This document shows, piece after piece, positions 55,746 through 63,050 of a stretch of 64,000 nucleotides of DNA. The translations under genes were made by a program, and so were the position numbers. The notes beneath the pieces are model-generated. The model worked only from the letters and a program-made list of their open reading frames with translations, did no database searches and was not told the origin of the DNA. Position 1 is the stretch's first letter. The number at the start of each line of letters is the position of its first letter. Source of the DNA: JABWBD01 sp040768665 (GTDB taxonomy: Bacteria > Planctomycetota > Planctomycetia > Pirellulales > Thermoguttaceae); contig JAXGMN010000042.1 of assembly GCA_040768665.1 (NCBI GenBank), positions 54,018-118,017 on the forward strand, given 5' to 3'.

Positions 55746-56316
55746 GATCCGTTTCCTCTCCTGCCGCCGACTCCCCAGCGCTGACCATCGCTTTCATCAA
55801 CACCCGATCTCCCATGCAATACCCCGGAAGCTCCACAGTGACCGGCTTGCCCGCATGCACCGCGCCGCCGCTCATCCGTTGGTGGCAGGCAACGTCGAAG
55901 AGCGTTCGCTCACCCACCTCGCCAATCCGCTCGAGACCGGCCCGGTGTAACTCCTTCTCCAGGCTTCGGATCAGACTCAACAGGTCGCCCGCCTCCACCT
56001 CCTGCCCGCCCTCTGCCATCGTTCGCAGCGCGGCCAGGTTCGCTAGTGTTCCCGCCAGCCGCCTGAAGAGATTCTCCAGTTGCTCCTGCCCCGCGTCGAC
56101 GGCGACACGTTCCTTGGCCACTTCCAGAGTGCCGTACTCCGAACGCATCTCGACGATCTGCCGATCCCGCTCGGCCAGGTCCATTTCCAGCGAGGCGACT
56201 TGCGCCCGCAACTCGGCAATCTGCTCCTCCGGCGAGCCTGGCTCAGGCTCGATCGCATCGCGCCCCATCAGTGCCGCCGCGAGCCGCCCCCAGTACCCAA
56301 CACTTCTCGTCGCCAT
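55726..56316 (-). CDS. GrpE-like nucleotide-exchange factor (196 aa)
   Basis: Long coiled coil (EEQIAELRAQVASLEMDLAE, then RDRQIVEMRSEYG) followed by a four-helix region and a C-terminal beta domain ending VELPGYCMGDRVLMKAMVSA, which matches the GrpE pattern GYxxGDRVLRxAxVxV. GrpE releases ADP from Hsp70, so pairing with the adjacent Hsp70-like gene is natural. The ATG at 56316 has AAAGGAG 8 nt upstream. It overlaps the HEAT-protein gene end by 74 nt and the Hsp70-like start by 20 nt. Confidence 0.85.
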   Translation of the reverse strand: MATRSVGYWGRLAAALMGRDAIEPEPGSPEEQIAELRAQVASLEMDLAERDRQIVEMRSEYGTLEVAKERVAVDAGQEQLENLFRRLAGTLANLAALRTMAEGGQEVEAGDLLSLIRSLEKELHRAGLERIGEVGERTLFDVACHQRMSGGAVHAGKPVTVELPGYCMGDRVLMKAMVSAGESAAGEETDHGENRC

Positions 56317-57853
56317 CCTGTGTGCTCCTTTGCTGGCTACGCCCCGAGTCGGTCTCGAACTCCACTTCCGTCGCCTCCACAAACTCGCCCGCAAACTCCC
56401 CTGCCTCGATGACCATCGGCTCGAACGTGCCGGTGGTGATTCGATGCGTCATGATCGTCCTCAGCACCTTGCGAACCGAGCCGAGCTTCCCGGTCCACGC
56501 CTCGGCCGGAGCCGCCGAGAGTCTCTCCAAGTCTGCCGGCGTTGCCTTGCCCGGCCAGGATTCCAGAACGCCCGCCACTGAGGATAACTCGTTGATCCAG
56601 TAATTGGTGTCCCCAACCGAGTCCCGTGTCAGGTCTCTACCTGATATTCCCGTCGCGTATCCCGCCAGCCGTACCAGCCAGTGCGGGCTCTCCCGGACCG
56701 CTCGCACGGTGCCGTCGTCCCACCGTCCCTTGGCGGCCATCGCCCCGACAATCGCGACACTGTCAGGCGGCGTGGCCGTTTTCAGTCGCTCACGCAGCGA
56801 CGCCTCGTCCAGCCTGGCCAGCTCTCCACCGCGGCCTCGCACCAGCCACTGCTCGAAGAGCGGGCTGGCGGCGCTCGGCTTCTTCGGCGGGGGCAATTTC
56901 TCGTCGCCGGCATCGGCCAGCACCTGCCTGTACACGCTTCGCAGGTCCGGCGAATCAGGCTCCCAGTTCGATTTTCGGAGCGCCTTGATGGCCGGGAATC
57001 CGTACTTCAAGGGCAACTCCAGACATGCCTGAAACAACCTCGCCCAGTCCTGGTGGCGCAGGCACGACTCAAGTGCCAGCTTGATTTCCGGTTCCGTACA
57101 CTCCGGCAATGGCTTGGCCCGCGTACCGAAGAAGCCCTGGCACCGCCGGTCGCCGGATCGAACCACCTCCATCACGTGAGCTTGAATCGTCGCGTCGGCC
57201 CGGTCGTATTGTGGACGCAAGTGCTGGAACTCGAAATCCTCATTGAAGTATTCATCCAGTTGCCGCGTGACGAACAAGAACAGGCATCGCCGCTCCGGAT
57301 CTCGCGGCCGGATACCGTTTTGAAGGCAGAGTTGCGCGGCCTTACCGGAAGGCTTTTTCATAGCCTCGTCGCACAATGCTTCCCAAGCCGGGCCCGGCGC
57401 AACGTGTTCCAGCGAACGAATGGCAGCGGTGCGAACCTCCTCTTCCGCGTCGTTCAACAACCTTACGAAAAAAGGAACTACATCGGCACGATCCACTCGC
57501 ACCGGTCTGCCACACTTCAGCGAGGTGAGAATCATCGCCTGCAAGGGTTGCCGTGCGATGTATCCGTGCTGCGCGATCAGCTTGCCCAGCCGTGTGTCGC
57601 GGCCCTTGGCCCAGAGAGCCCCAAGGGCGTCGATCGCCGGTTGCGCAGAGAGATCCCCGAGAGCCGCTTCGGCCGCGGCCGTCACCTCACGGTCGGAAGA
57701 TGTCATTGCCTCAACCAACACTTCTATTGCCGCGGGGTCGTTGCGGTGCCCCTGCAATGCTTCAACGGCGCGTTGCCGTCGCATCTTGCCTAGCAGGGGA
57801 AATCTCGACTGCAACATCTGGCGCAATTGGCGTAGTTGTTTCTCGCGAATCAT
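56243..57853 (-). CDS. HEAT-repeat protein in the DGR operon (536 aa)
   Basis: Repeated helical hairpins are visible in the first 170 residues (RRQRAVEALQGHRNDPAAIE, VLVEAMTSSDREVTAAAEAALGDLS, FVRLLNDAEEEVRTAAIRSLEHV), typical of HEAT/PBS-type repeats. The rest is helical and less regular. The ATG at 57853 overlaps the stop of the reverse transcriptase by 4 nt (ATGA), with AAAGGAG upstream, so it is translated together with it. HEAT proteins serve as scaffolds; here it may link targets and chaperones. No signal peptide. Confidence 0.82.
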   Translation of the reverse strand: MIREKQLRQLRQMLQSRFPLLGKMRRQRAVEALQGHRNDPAAIEVLVEAMTSSDREVTAAAEAALGDLSAQPAIDALGALWAKGRDTRLGKLIAQHGYIARQPLQAMILTSLKCGRPVRVDRADVVPFFVRLLNDAEEEVRTAAIRSLEHVAPGPAWEALCDEAMKKPSGKAAQLCLQNGIRPRDPERRCLFLFVTRQLDEYFNEDFEFQHLRPQYDRADATIQAHVMEVVRSGDRRCQGFFGTRAKPLPECTEPEIKLALESCLRHQDWARLFQACLELPLKYGFPAIKALRKSNWEPDSPDLRSVYRQVLADAGDEKLPPPKKPSAASPLFEQWLVRGRGGELARLDEASLRERLKTATPPDSVAIVGAMAAKGRWDDGTVRAVRESPHWLVRLAGYATGISGRDLTRDSVGDTNYWINELSSVAGVLESWPGKATPADLERLSAAPAEAWTGKLGSVRKVLRTIMTHRITTGTFEPMVIEAGEFAGEFVEATEVEFETDSGRSQQRSTQDGDEKCWVLGAARGGTDGARCDRA

Positions 57854-58932
57854 TGCACACTGCTCCTTTCCATCGTCGCACGCCCGAAGCTGCTCTGGCT
57901 CAGCAGCCGCCGGCGCAACCCCCATGTGTTACCATGTTTGAGATGCCCGATCCAACTCGCCACCGACGCCCGGATGTCCGCCAGCCCCAGTTCTCCCTGC
58001 CGATACCCCTCCCGCAACTCTTTCAGCCGCCGCTGGAACCGCACTCCTGTCGATCGTCGAAGTCGGCGGTGGTCCGGGTACAATCGCCAGCCCAGAAACG
58101 GCACCCCCAGCCTCACCGGGAGCACGACGCACTTCCGCGGGTGCAGACGCAATCGGTAACGTTCCAGAAACCGCCGCAAGGCGGGAAGCAGGTCGTGGAG
58201 TTGCCGCTTGTCGTCGCCGAACAGCAGGAAGTCGTCGGCAAACCGCAGGTAAGCGGGCCAGCGAAGCTCTTCCTTGATGTAATGGTCCATCGGGTCGAGC
58301 ATCACGTTGGCCAGGAATTGGCTGGTGAGGTTGCCGATGGGAATCCCCCGCCGCCGCTGGTGCGGCGTGAACAGATCGTCCCCCGAGAAATATCGCACCA
58401 CCGGCTCTTGCGGATTGCTCGCCCGGACGATCTTGTCGATCAAGTCGAGCGTCGGCGGGCATTTGATCTTGCGGGCAACCAGCCTCAGGAGGATTTCGTG
58501 ATCGATCGAAGGGAAGAACTTCTCGACGTCGCACTTTAATACATACGGCCAGCGCCGGCAGAACTCCGTCGCCCGGTCCAGCGCCTTGTGCGTTCCCTTC
58601 CCGACGCGGTTGGCATAGCTGTCGAAGATGAATGTCCGGTCGAACAGCGGCTCCACCACCCGGCAGATCGCATGATGCACGACGCGATCCCGGTACGGAG
58701 CGGCAGAAATCAGCCGCTTCTTGGGGTCGTGAATCCAGAACGATCGGTACGCCCCGGGCTGGTAGCTCCCCGAGTGCAATTCGTCGAGCAGGATGAATAC
58801 GTTCGGTTCCAGGTCGAAATGGAAGCCCGCCGACGCCGGACGACTGCGTTTGCTGCGCAGCGCAGCCTTCTCCGCCGCCAGCAGGTTCTCGAACGAGGCG
58901 ATCCTGTCGAATAGGTTCCCGTCTCGCTTCAT
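57850..58932 (-). CDS. Reverse transcriptase of the diversity-generating retroelement (360 aa)
   Basis: An RNA-directed DNA polymerase. Palm motifs in order: PKKRLISAAPYRDRVVHHAI (about 70-90), VLKCDVEKFFPSID (catalytic D135), GIPIGNLTSQFLANVMLDP (196-214) and YLRFADDFLLFGDD (D233, D234). The IGNxxSQ motif in place of QGxxxSP is characteristic of DGR reverse transcriptases and sets it apart from retron and group II intron enzymes. It ends with SWIGHLKHGNTWGLRRRLLS and has no maturase or endonuclease domain. It would copy the template repeat with adenine errors, together with Avd. Target 2 lies just upstream and the HEAT gene is coupled downstream. Confidence 0.93.
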   Translation of the reverse strand: MKRDGNLFDRIASFENLLAAEKAALRSKRSRPASAGFHFDLEPNVFILLDELHSGSYQPGAYRSFWIHDPKKRLISAAPYRDRVVHHAICRVVEPLFDRTFIFDSYANRVGKGTHKALDRATEFCRRWPYVLKCDVEKFFPSIDHEILLRLVARKIKCPPTLDLIDKIVRASNPQEPVVRYFSGDDLFTPHQRRRGIPIGNLTSQFLANVMLDPMDHYIKEELRWPAYLRFADDFLLFGDDKRQLHDLLPALRRFLERYRLRLHPRKCVVLPVRLGVPFLGWRLYPDHRRLRRSTGVRFQRRLKELREGYRQGELGLADIRASVASWIGHLKHGNTWGLRRRLLSQSSFGRATMERSSVQ

Positions 58933-59013
58933 TGGTACTGTCCCGTATGGCTATCCACCGCAAAACGGTTCGGAACCTGAAATCACGTTTCCCATTTTCA
59001 AAAAATCTCGCGC

Positions 59014-59032
59014 GCCCTCGCTGCGCTCGGGC
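59014..59032 (-). terminator. Post-VR2 hairpin
   Basis: Same sequence as the hairpin after VR1 (GCCC, 11-nt loop, GGGC), 37 nt past VR2. On the coding strand it is followed by GCGCGCGAGATTTTTTGAAA, so it also resembles an intrinsic terminator. Confidence 0.7.
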
Positions 59033-59053
59033 AAGGGGTAAAGGAGTAAAGGT

Positions 59054-59806
59054 TCAAGGTGTTAGAGTCCTGGCAACACGGAAGCCGTTGTCGTTGAAGC
59101 GGTTGCCCGGGCGGTCGTGGTGGCGGTACGCACACCGGAAGTAGTCGGGATAGTCGTCGATCCACGACCCGCCGCGCAACACACGGGACGCCGACGAACC
59201 ACCTGATGGTGGCACAAGGTCACCCAGCTTGTAGCGCGAGTATGCGTTGCTGTCGTACGCGTCCGCGGACCACTCCCACACGTTCCCGCTCATCTGGTAA
59301 TGACCCCAAGGACTGCATCCTTTCGGATATGACCACACGCTGCACGTCGTCTCGCTGCCTTTATTCTTGTCGTTGCGGCATTTGCTCGCGTCCCACTGAT
59401 TGCCCCACGGGTATTCCCGACCGTCGACTCCGCGGGCACCCTTTTCCCACTCCAGCTCTGTCGCCAACCGCACACCCGCCCACTGGCAATACGCCTCCGC
59501 TCCATACCAACTCACCTGCACCACCGGATGCTCATCTTTGCCGCCATACGCCTCGTACCCGGCACCTCCCTTGCGAACGAAGCAGTTGCTGTTTAACTGA
59601 ATCCATTTCTCAAGGTCCGCGTCTGCCGGTCGCCGCTGGCTGAGGAATCTCGCGTATTGGGCGTTCGTCACCGGATGCAGAGCCAGGTAGTACGCCGGCA
59701 GGTCGACGGGGAACTTCTCGTTGCCCGCCAGGAACTTTCCCCCAGGAACCAACAACAAGAGGCTGCCGTCGATTTCGTTCTCGATCAGGACGCTTGTTCC
59801 GGCCAT
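59054..59806 (-). CDS. DGR target protein 2, FGE/C-type-lectin fold (250 aa)
   Basis: An intact target. The start MAGTSVLIENEIDGSLLLLV is followed by GGKFLAGNEKFPVDLPAYYL, HPVTNAQYARFLSQRR, HPVVQVSWYGAEAYCQWAGV, GREYPWGNQWDASKCRND, GHYQMSGNVWEWSADAYDS and SRVLRGGSW. Residues 205-246 are encoded by VR2 and end in the standard GFRVARTLTP. The predicted variable surface is IDDYPDYFRCAYRHHDRPGN. FGE-like folds with these motifs can act as generic binding scaffolds. It has no signal peptide, so the diversified protein is probably cytoplasmic. The gene lies between the template repeat and the reverse transcriptase, an unusual position. Confidence 0.92.
   Translation of the reverse strand: MAGTSVLIENEIDGSLLLLVPGGKFLAGNEKFPVDLPAYYLALHPVTNAQYARFLSQRRPADADLEKWIQLNSNCFVRKGGAGYEAYGGKDEHPVVQVSWYGAEAYCQWAGVRLATELEWEKGARGVDGREYPWGNQWDASKCRNDKNKGSETTCSVWSYPKGCSPWGHYQMSGNVWEWSADAYDSNAYSRYKLGDLVPPSGGSSASRVLRGGSWIDDYPDYFRCAYRHHDRPGNRFNDNGFRVARTLTP
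59070..59192 (-). repeat. Variable repeat VR2
   Basis: 123 bp without indels relative to template 60128-60250. Thirteen substitutions, all at template adenines, including a silent change in a glycine codon (template position 60142). Confidence 0.95.
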
Positions 59807-59834
59807 TTCTCAGCATCCCTCGTCGCTTGGTACC

Positions 59835-59882
59835 CAGTACTCAGTACTCAGTACTCAGTACTCAGTACTCTGTACTCTGTAC
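59835..59882. repeat. Tandem heptamer repeat (CAGTACT)n, block 3
   Basis: Five nearly perfect CAGTACT units followed by two CTGTACT/CTGTACC units, just upstream of the target 2 start. Each unit contains the palindrome AGTACT. Confidence 0.7.
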
Positions 59883-60127
59883 CCGATCCCCGCGCCTTGT
59901 TCAGCGCCTTGCCCAGCCACCTCGCCTTCCACCGCTATCGCCCCCACGCACACTGCGGCTTCCATCGGAACTGACCCTGTGTTTCAAAAGGCGCGGGGCG
60001 ACGTTCGCCGCGGCTACCAGCCGCCCCGCGCCGCTTCGTTATTTGGCCTTGCGGCCAGGACCTGGTCTGGACTCTCCCCGCACACTCTCGCCCTTCGTGA
60101 AGAGCAAGACTCCGGCAGGGGACAGTG

Positions 60128-60252
60128 CTGGCAACACGGAATCCGTTGTTGTTGTTGCGGTTGTCCGGGTGGTTGTTGTTGCGGTACGCACACCGGAAGT
60201 TGTCGGGATTGTCGTTGTTCCACGACCCGCCGCGCAACACACGGGACGCCTG
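60128..60252 (-). ncRNA. DGR template repeat (TR)
   Basis: This 125-bp segment is the non-coding template, read on the minus strand. It contains 32 adenines, mostly in runs of AAC codons. If translated in the FGE frame it would read RGGSWNNDNPDNFRCAYRNN and so on, i.e. asparagine at the variable sites, the classic TR pattern. All 42 substitutions found in the three VRs fall on these adenines. It lies 127 nt downstream of the Avd stop. No FGE domain is attached, and an overlapping frame is fortuitous. Confidence 0.95.
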
Positions 60253-60379
60253 TTTGACCAGGCCCCACGAAAGCTCTCTCAGCGATGCTGCTGCCCCAAG
60301 CCAGGCGGAAGAACGTCTTTCCGTCGGGCGGCAAGGCAGATACGTGACTCGGTTCAACATGATCGATCCTCCCCCCCGG

Positions 60380-60790
60380 CTACCCATTTCCCGGCTGCGA
60401 GGTACCGGGCGACGGCCGCGAACGCTTCCAGCCGCCGACCAGCCGGCCAACTTCGTCGATCAGCCTGGCTGCGACTTCATATTGGTGCGTGCTCATTAGT
60501 TTTTCGTCGTGCGTCAGCCGCACCTGGAACCGCATCTGCTCCAGCCGAAGGTTGGCACGGTCCAGGATCGCCAGCTTGTTTCTCGTGTATTTCGCTTCGA
60601 CGAGCAGATCCAACAACTCGTACACATTTGCCAGAATACGGTCACCGAGTACAAATTTGTAGTCGCGAGGGAATTTCCCGACTCGCCGCGTCATTTCCCG
60701 TACCAGGTCGTACGCCTTGGTGATCACGATCAATTCTTCCGTACTCGCAGGTCGATCATGTTTGCCGCCGGTCATCTTCGACTCACCCAT
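60380..60790 (-). CDS. avd: Avd-like accessory variability determinant (136 aa)
   Basis: A four-helix-bundle protein. YDLVREMTRRVGKFPRDYKF, VLGDRILANVYELLDLLVEA, KYTRNKLAILDRANLRLEQM and the ending EVAARLIDEVGRLVGGW fit the bAvd/DGR accessory family (FPRxxRFxLGxRI...L...A.Y). Avd binds template RNA and reverse transcriptase, and in the Bordetella phage system it is essential for mutagenic homing. The start may be 60790 or the ATG at 60775; neither has a strong ribosome binding site, so coupling to target 3 upstream is possible. The order target 3, avd, TR is conventional. Confidence 0.88.
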   Translation of the reverse strand: MGESKMTGGKHDRPASTEELIVITKAYDLVREMTRRVGKFPRDYKFVLGDRILANVYELLDLLVEAKYTRNKLAILDRANLRLEQMRFQVRLTHDEKLMSTHQYEVAARLIDEVGRLVGGWKRSRPSPGTSQPGNG

Positions 60791-60804
60791 TCAAAATTGC
60801 GCGC

Positions 60805-60823
60805 CCGCTCGCTGCGCTCGCGG
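60805..60823 (-). terminator. Post-VR3 hairpin with compensatory changes
   Basis: The stem is CCGC/GCGG instead of GCCC/GGGC, around the same 11-nt loop. Two base pairs are exchanged compensatorily relative to VR1 and VR2, which supports a selected structure. It is 38 nt from VR3. Confidence 0.75.
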
Positions 60824-60845
60824 TAAGGGGCAAAGGAGTAAAGGT

Positions 60846-61616
60846 TCAAGGTGTTAGAGTCCTGGCAACACGGAACCCGTAGTTGTCGTTGCGGCGGTCC
60901 GGGGGGCCGTCGTTGCGGAACGCACACCGGAAGCGGTCGGGATAGTCGTTGCTCCACGACCCGCCGCGCAACACACGGGACGCAAACGCGCCACCCGTTG
61001 GCAGGGTCAGGTCGCCGCGATTGTAACGCCCATACGCTCCGCTCTCGTACACGTCCGCGCACCACTCCCACACGTTCCCGCTCATCTGATAATGCCCCCA
61101 GTAACTACACCCCTCCGGGTACGACCACACACTGCACGTCGTTTCATTGCCTTTGTTCGTGGCGTTGCGGCATGTGCTCGGCTCCCACTCTTTCCCCCAC
61201 GGGTATTCCCGGCCGTCCACCCCTCGCGCACCCTTCTCCCATTCCAACTCGCTCGGCAACCGCAACCCTGCCCACTGGCAATACGCTTCTGCCCCATACC
61301 AACTCACTTGCACCACCGGATGATCGTCCTTCCCGCCGTAAGCCTCGTAGCCGCTGCCGGTTTTCCGCACGAAACAGCCGCTGTCCAACATGATCCACTT
61401 CTGGATGTACGCATCGCCAGGCCGCCGCTGGCTCAGGAATCTCGCGTATTGGGCATTGGTCACCGGGTGCAGAGCCAGGTAGTACGCCGGCAGGTCGACG
61501 GGGAACTTCTCGTTGCCCGCCAAGAACCTCCCGCCGGGCACCAACAGCAGCAGGCTGCCGTCCTTTTCGTTTTCCAGCAGCCACTGCGGTAGCCCCGTCG
61601 TTGAGACAGCACTCAT
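60846..61616 (-). CDS. DGR target protein 3, FGE/C-type-lectin fold (256 aa)
   Basis: An intact target with the same architecture as target 2: PQWLLENEKDGSLLLLVPGG, RFLAGNEKFPVDLPAYYLAL, HPVTNAQYARFLSQRRP, VSWYGAEAYCQWAGLRLPSE, GREYPWGKEWEPSTCRNATN, GHYQMSGNVWEWCADVYESG and SRVLRGGSW. Residues 211-252 are encoded by VR3, with variable surface SNDYPDRFRCAFRNDGPPDR and the normal ending GFRVARTLTP. Its ATG is 2 nt after the stop of the ribbon-helix-helix gene, so it is translationally coupled. Loss of the exact FGE catalytic context and the DGR linkage suggest binding rather than sulfatase activation. Confidence 0.92.
   Translation of the reverse strand: MSAVSTTGLPQWLLENEKDGSLLLLVPGGRFLAGNEKFPVDLPAYYLALHPVTNAQYARFLSQRRPGDAYIQKWIMLDSGCFVRKTGSGYEAYGGKDDHPVVQVSWYGAEAYCQWAGLRLPSELEWEKGARGVDGREYPWGKEWEPSTCRNATNKGNETTCSVWSYPEGCSYWGHYQMSGNVWEWCADVYESGAYGRYNRGDLTLPTGGAFASRVLRGGSWSNDYPDRFRCAFRNDGPPDRRNDNYGFRVARTLTP
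60862..60983 (-). repeat. Variable repeat VR3
   Basis: 122 bp without indels relative to template 60128-60249. Fourteen substitutions, all at template adenines, including the same silent glycine position (60142) changed in VR2. Confidence 0.95.
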
Positions 61617-61618
61617 GA

Positions 61619-61807
61619 CTACTTTCTCGTTCTGCCACCGCGGGCAAACCGGCCGACCCCCAATTCCCGTTCAATGAGGGCCTCGACCCACTTTTGGATC
61701 GAGGTATCCTCCTCAGCGACCTTGATCCGCAAAGCCTTGTGGGTCTCCGGCGTCAGCCGCACGATGATGTTCCGCGCCGACTCGGTATCCCGCATTTCGT
61801 CTGCCAT
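61619..61807 (-). CDS. Ribbon-helix-helix protein, first gene of the DGR operon (62 aa)
   Basis: A small Arc/CopG/HicB-like DNA-binding protein: RNIIVRLTPETHKALRIKVA provides the strand and first helix, EDTSIQKWVEALIERELG the second helix. The tail is basic (GRFARGGRTRK). The ATG at 61807 (MADEMRDTES) fits the fold best; the longer frame adds 43 residues from the leader. It lies directly under a TTGACA/TACAAT promoter and 2 nt before target 3, so autoregulation of the DGR operon is likely. No toxin gene accompanies it. Confidence 0.82.
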   Translation of the reverse strand: MADEMRDTESARNIIVRLTPETHKALRIKVAEEDTSIQKWVEALIERELGVGRFARGGRTRK

Positions 61808-61901
61808 TGACACTTGCTCCGAAAAACTGAAGGAAGGCTGGCATACGCCTCTGAAGTACTGCTCGCCAGCCAGACCGATCGTGGTGTTATTATTATCTTT
61901 G

Positions 61902-61929
61902 ATTGTATATGTTCTAAGATCGTTGTCAA
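61902..61929 (-). promoter_or_regulatory. Sigma70-like promoter of the DGR operon
   Basis: On the minus strand TTGACA (61929-61924) is separated by 16 nt from TACAAT (61907-61902), inside a conspicuously AT-rich patch. Transcription would start near 61895, about 90 nt before the ribbon-helix-helix start codon. The -35 is a perfect consensus match, rare in this GC-rich sequence. Confidence 0.65.
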
Positions 61930-62673
61930 GCGCCATTCCAAGAAATCGGCACCGCAGCGCTGCTCAGTATGGACCGCCTTGGTAGTGGCTTTCAAGGGAA
62001 GGAGACGCGGCGCGAGCGACGCCTGCCCTGGCGGACGCTGCCGGGTTCGGCAACGGCGCTGGCGTGAACCGGATCAGCGTCTGAGATCGCTTGTACCGGA
62101 GTATTAGGACATTTGCCTGCGCTGGCTGGCCGCGTGTGCAGCCTAAGAGATGGCGTGCAGGAAGCTCTGGGGAAAGGCCGGGATTAGGGATTCGTGGATG
62201 TGCCGTCCGTGCTGCTAATCCCCATTTTCGGTCCGCCCCCCCTCGCCCTCTACCGCTACAAGTTAGAAGTCCGCCGACTCAACATTCCCAGCCAACTAAA
62301 AACCCAATAAGCCGACCGAATGCCCACGTCTTCACCTCTCCCGCTCCGCGGCCTATCCCATCCATCTCGTGGACCACGGAAAGAATTTTCCAGATTTCCC
62401 CACACACCTCGGCCGCGCAACTCGTTGCCGGGCAGCCTCTTCCGCAAGCGCCTTCCACCAAACTGCCCCTTGGCCGAAAAAAACTTCTTGTCAAAACGCG
62501 CCGCACCCACTACCTTCAAGAGGCGATAGTGAACATGTGTACCCCTTCCGCGCCGTGCCGCCACACCCGCCCCCAGCAAGAAACAAAATGACCAAGGACC
62601 AAGAACAAAGTTCTTACATTCTGGACTTTGGCCTCTTGCCTGCGAAATCCTCGGGTGGCCGAAGGAGCCGCGT
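61930..62673. other. Intergenic region at the edge of the DGR locus
   Basis: About 740 bp with no supported gene. Frames here lack ribosome binding sites and recognisable products. GACCAAGGACCAAGAACAAA near 62590 is a short degenerate direct repeat. Confidence 0.5.
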
Positions 62674-63045
62674 TCAAAGCTCCTGGCTCTGGCGATAGCT
62701 TTCGATATCGTCGCGGTACTGGAGGGAATCGGTCAGCGCTCCGCCCAGGAACATCGCCAGAAAAACCAATGCGGTGACGAAGATCAGGGCATTGAAGGGA
62801 TGATCGTAGCGCAGATGCATGAAGTACAGGGCCACCAGCGCCGCCTTCACGGTGGCGATGGCCAGGGCGATCGCCAGGTTCCACGGCTCGAGGTCCACCC
62901 AGGTCGCCGCGACGGTCGCAAATGTCAGGACCAGCAGCGTCAGAAAGACCGCCGCCAAGACCCCCAGCGGCATGACGTGGCCGACATGCTCGGCTTCCGC
63001 ATGGGCCGTGTTGGGACTTTCGCTGTGGGTCGCATGGCTGGTCAT
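62674..63045 (-). CDS. Cytochrome c oxidase subunit IV family protein (123 aa)
   Basis: A small membrane subunit of a heme-copper oxidase. After a histidine-rich N-terminus (SHATHSESPNTAHAEAEHVG) there are three hydrophobic segments: VLAAVFLTLLVLTFATVAAT, LAIALAIATVKAALVALYFM and LIFVTALVFLAMFLGGAL. The family motif KAALVALYFMHLRYD lies between the second and third. It is 5 nt downstream of subunit III and would assemble in the caa3-type complex of the cytoplasmic membrane. Confidence 0.9.
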   Translation of the reverse strand: MTSHATHSESPNTAHAEAEHVGHVMPLGVLAAVFLTLLVLTFATVAATWVDLEPWNLAIALAIATVKAALVALYFMHLRYDHPFNALIFVTALVFLAMFLGGALTDSLQYRDDIESYRQSQEL

Positions 63046-63050
63046 GGCTT

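Noticed and set aside
54114..56316. Hsp70-like and GrpE-like genes as the housekeeping dnaK/grpE operon
   Set aside because: No dnaJ, an unusual cysteine insertion, a divergent substrate domain and tight coupling to DGR genes argue for a specialised pair.
57850..58932. Reverse transcriptase as a group II intron or retron enzyme
   Set aside because: No maturase or endonuclease domain and no msr/msd; the IGNxxSQ motif and the TR/VR pairs indicate a DGR.
59835..59882. Tandem CAGTACT units as a CRISPR array
   Set aside because: Seven-base units without spacers and no cas genes nearby.
60100..60127. GGGGACAGTGC next to the template as a REP element
   Set aside because: It is a short partial match without the opposing arm, so it could be chance.
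59935..60450. A long minus-strand frame over the template repeat that reads like an FGE C-terminus
   Set aside because: Only the 125-bp TR resembles FGE; the rest has no domain, no start signal and no hairpin after it. It is the non-coding template.
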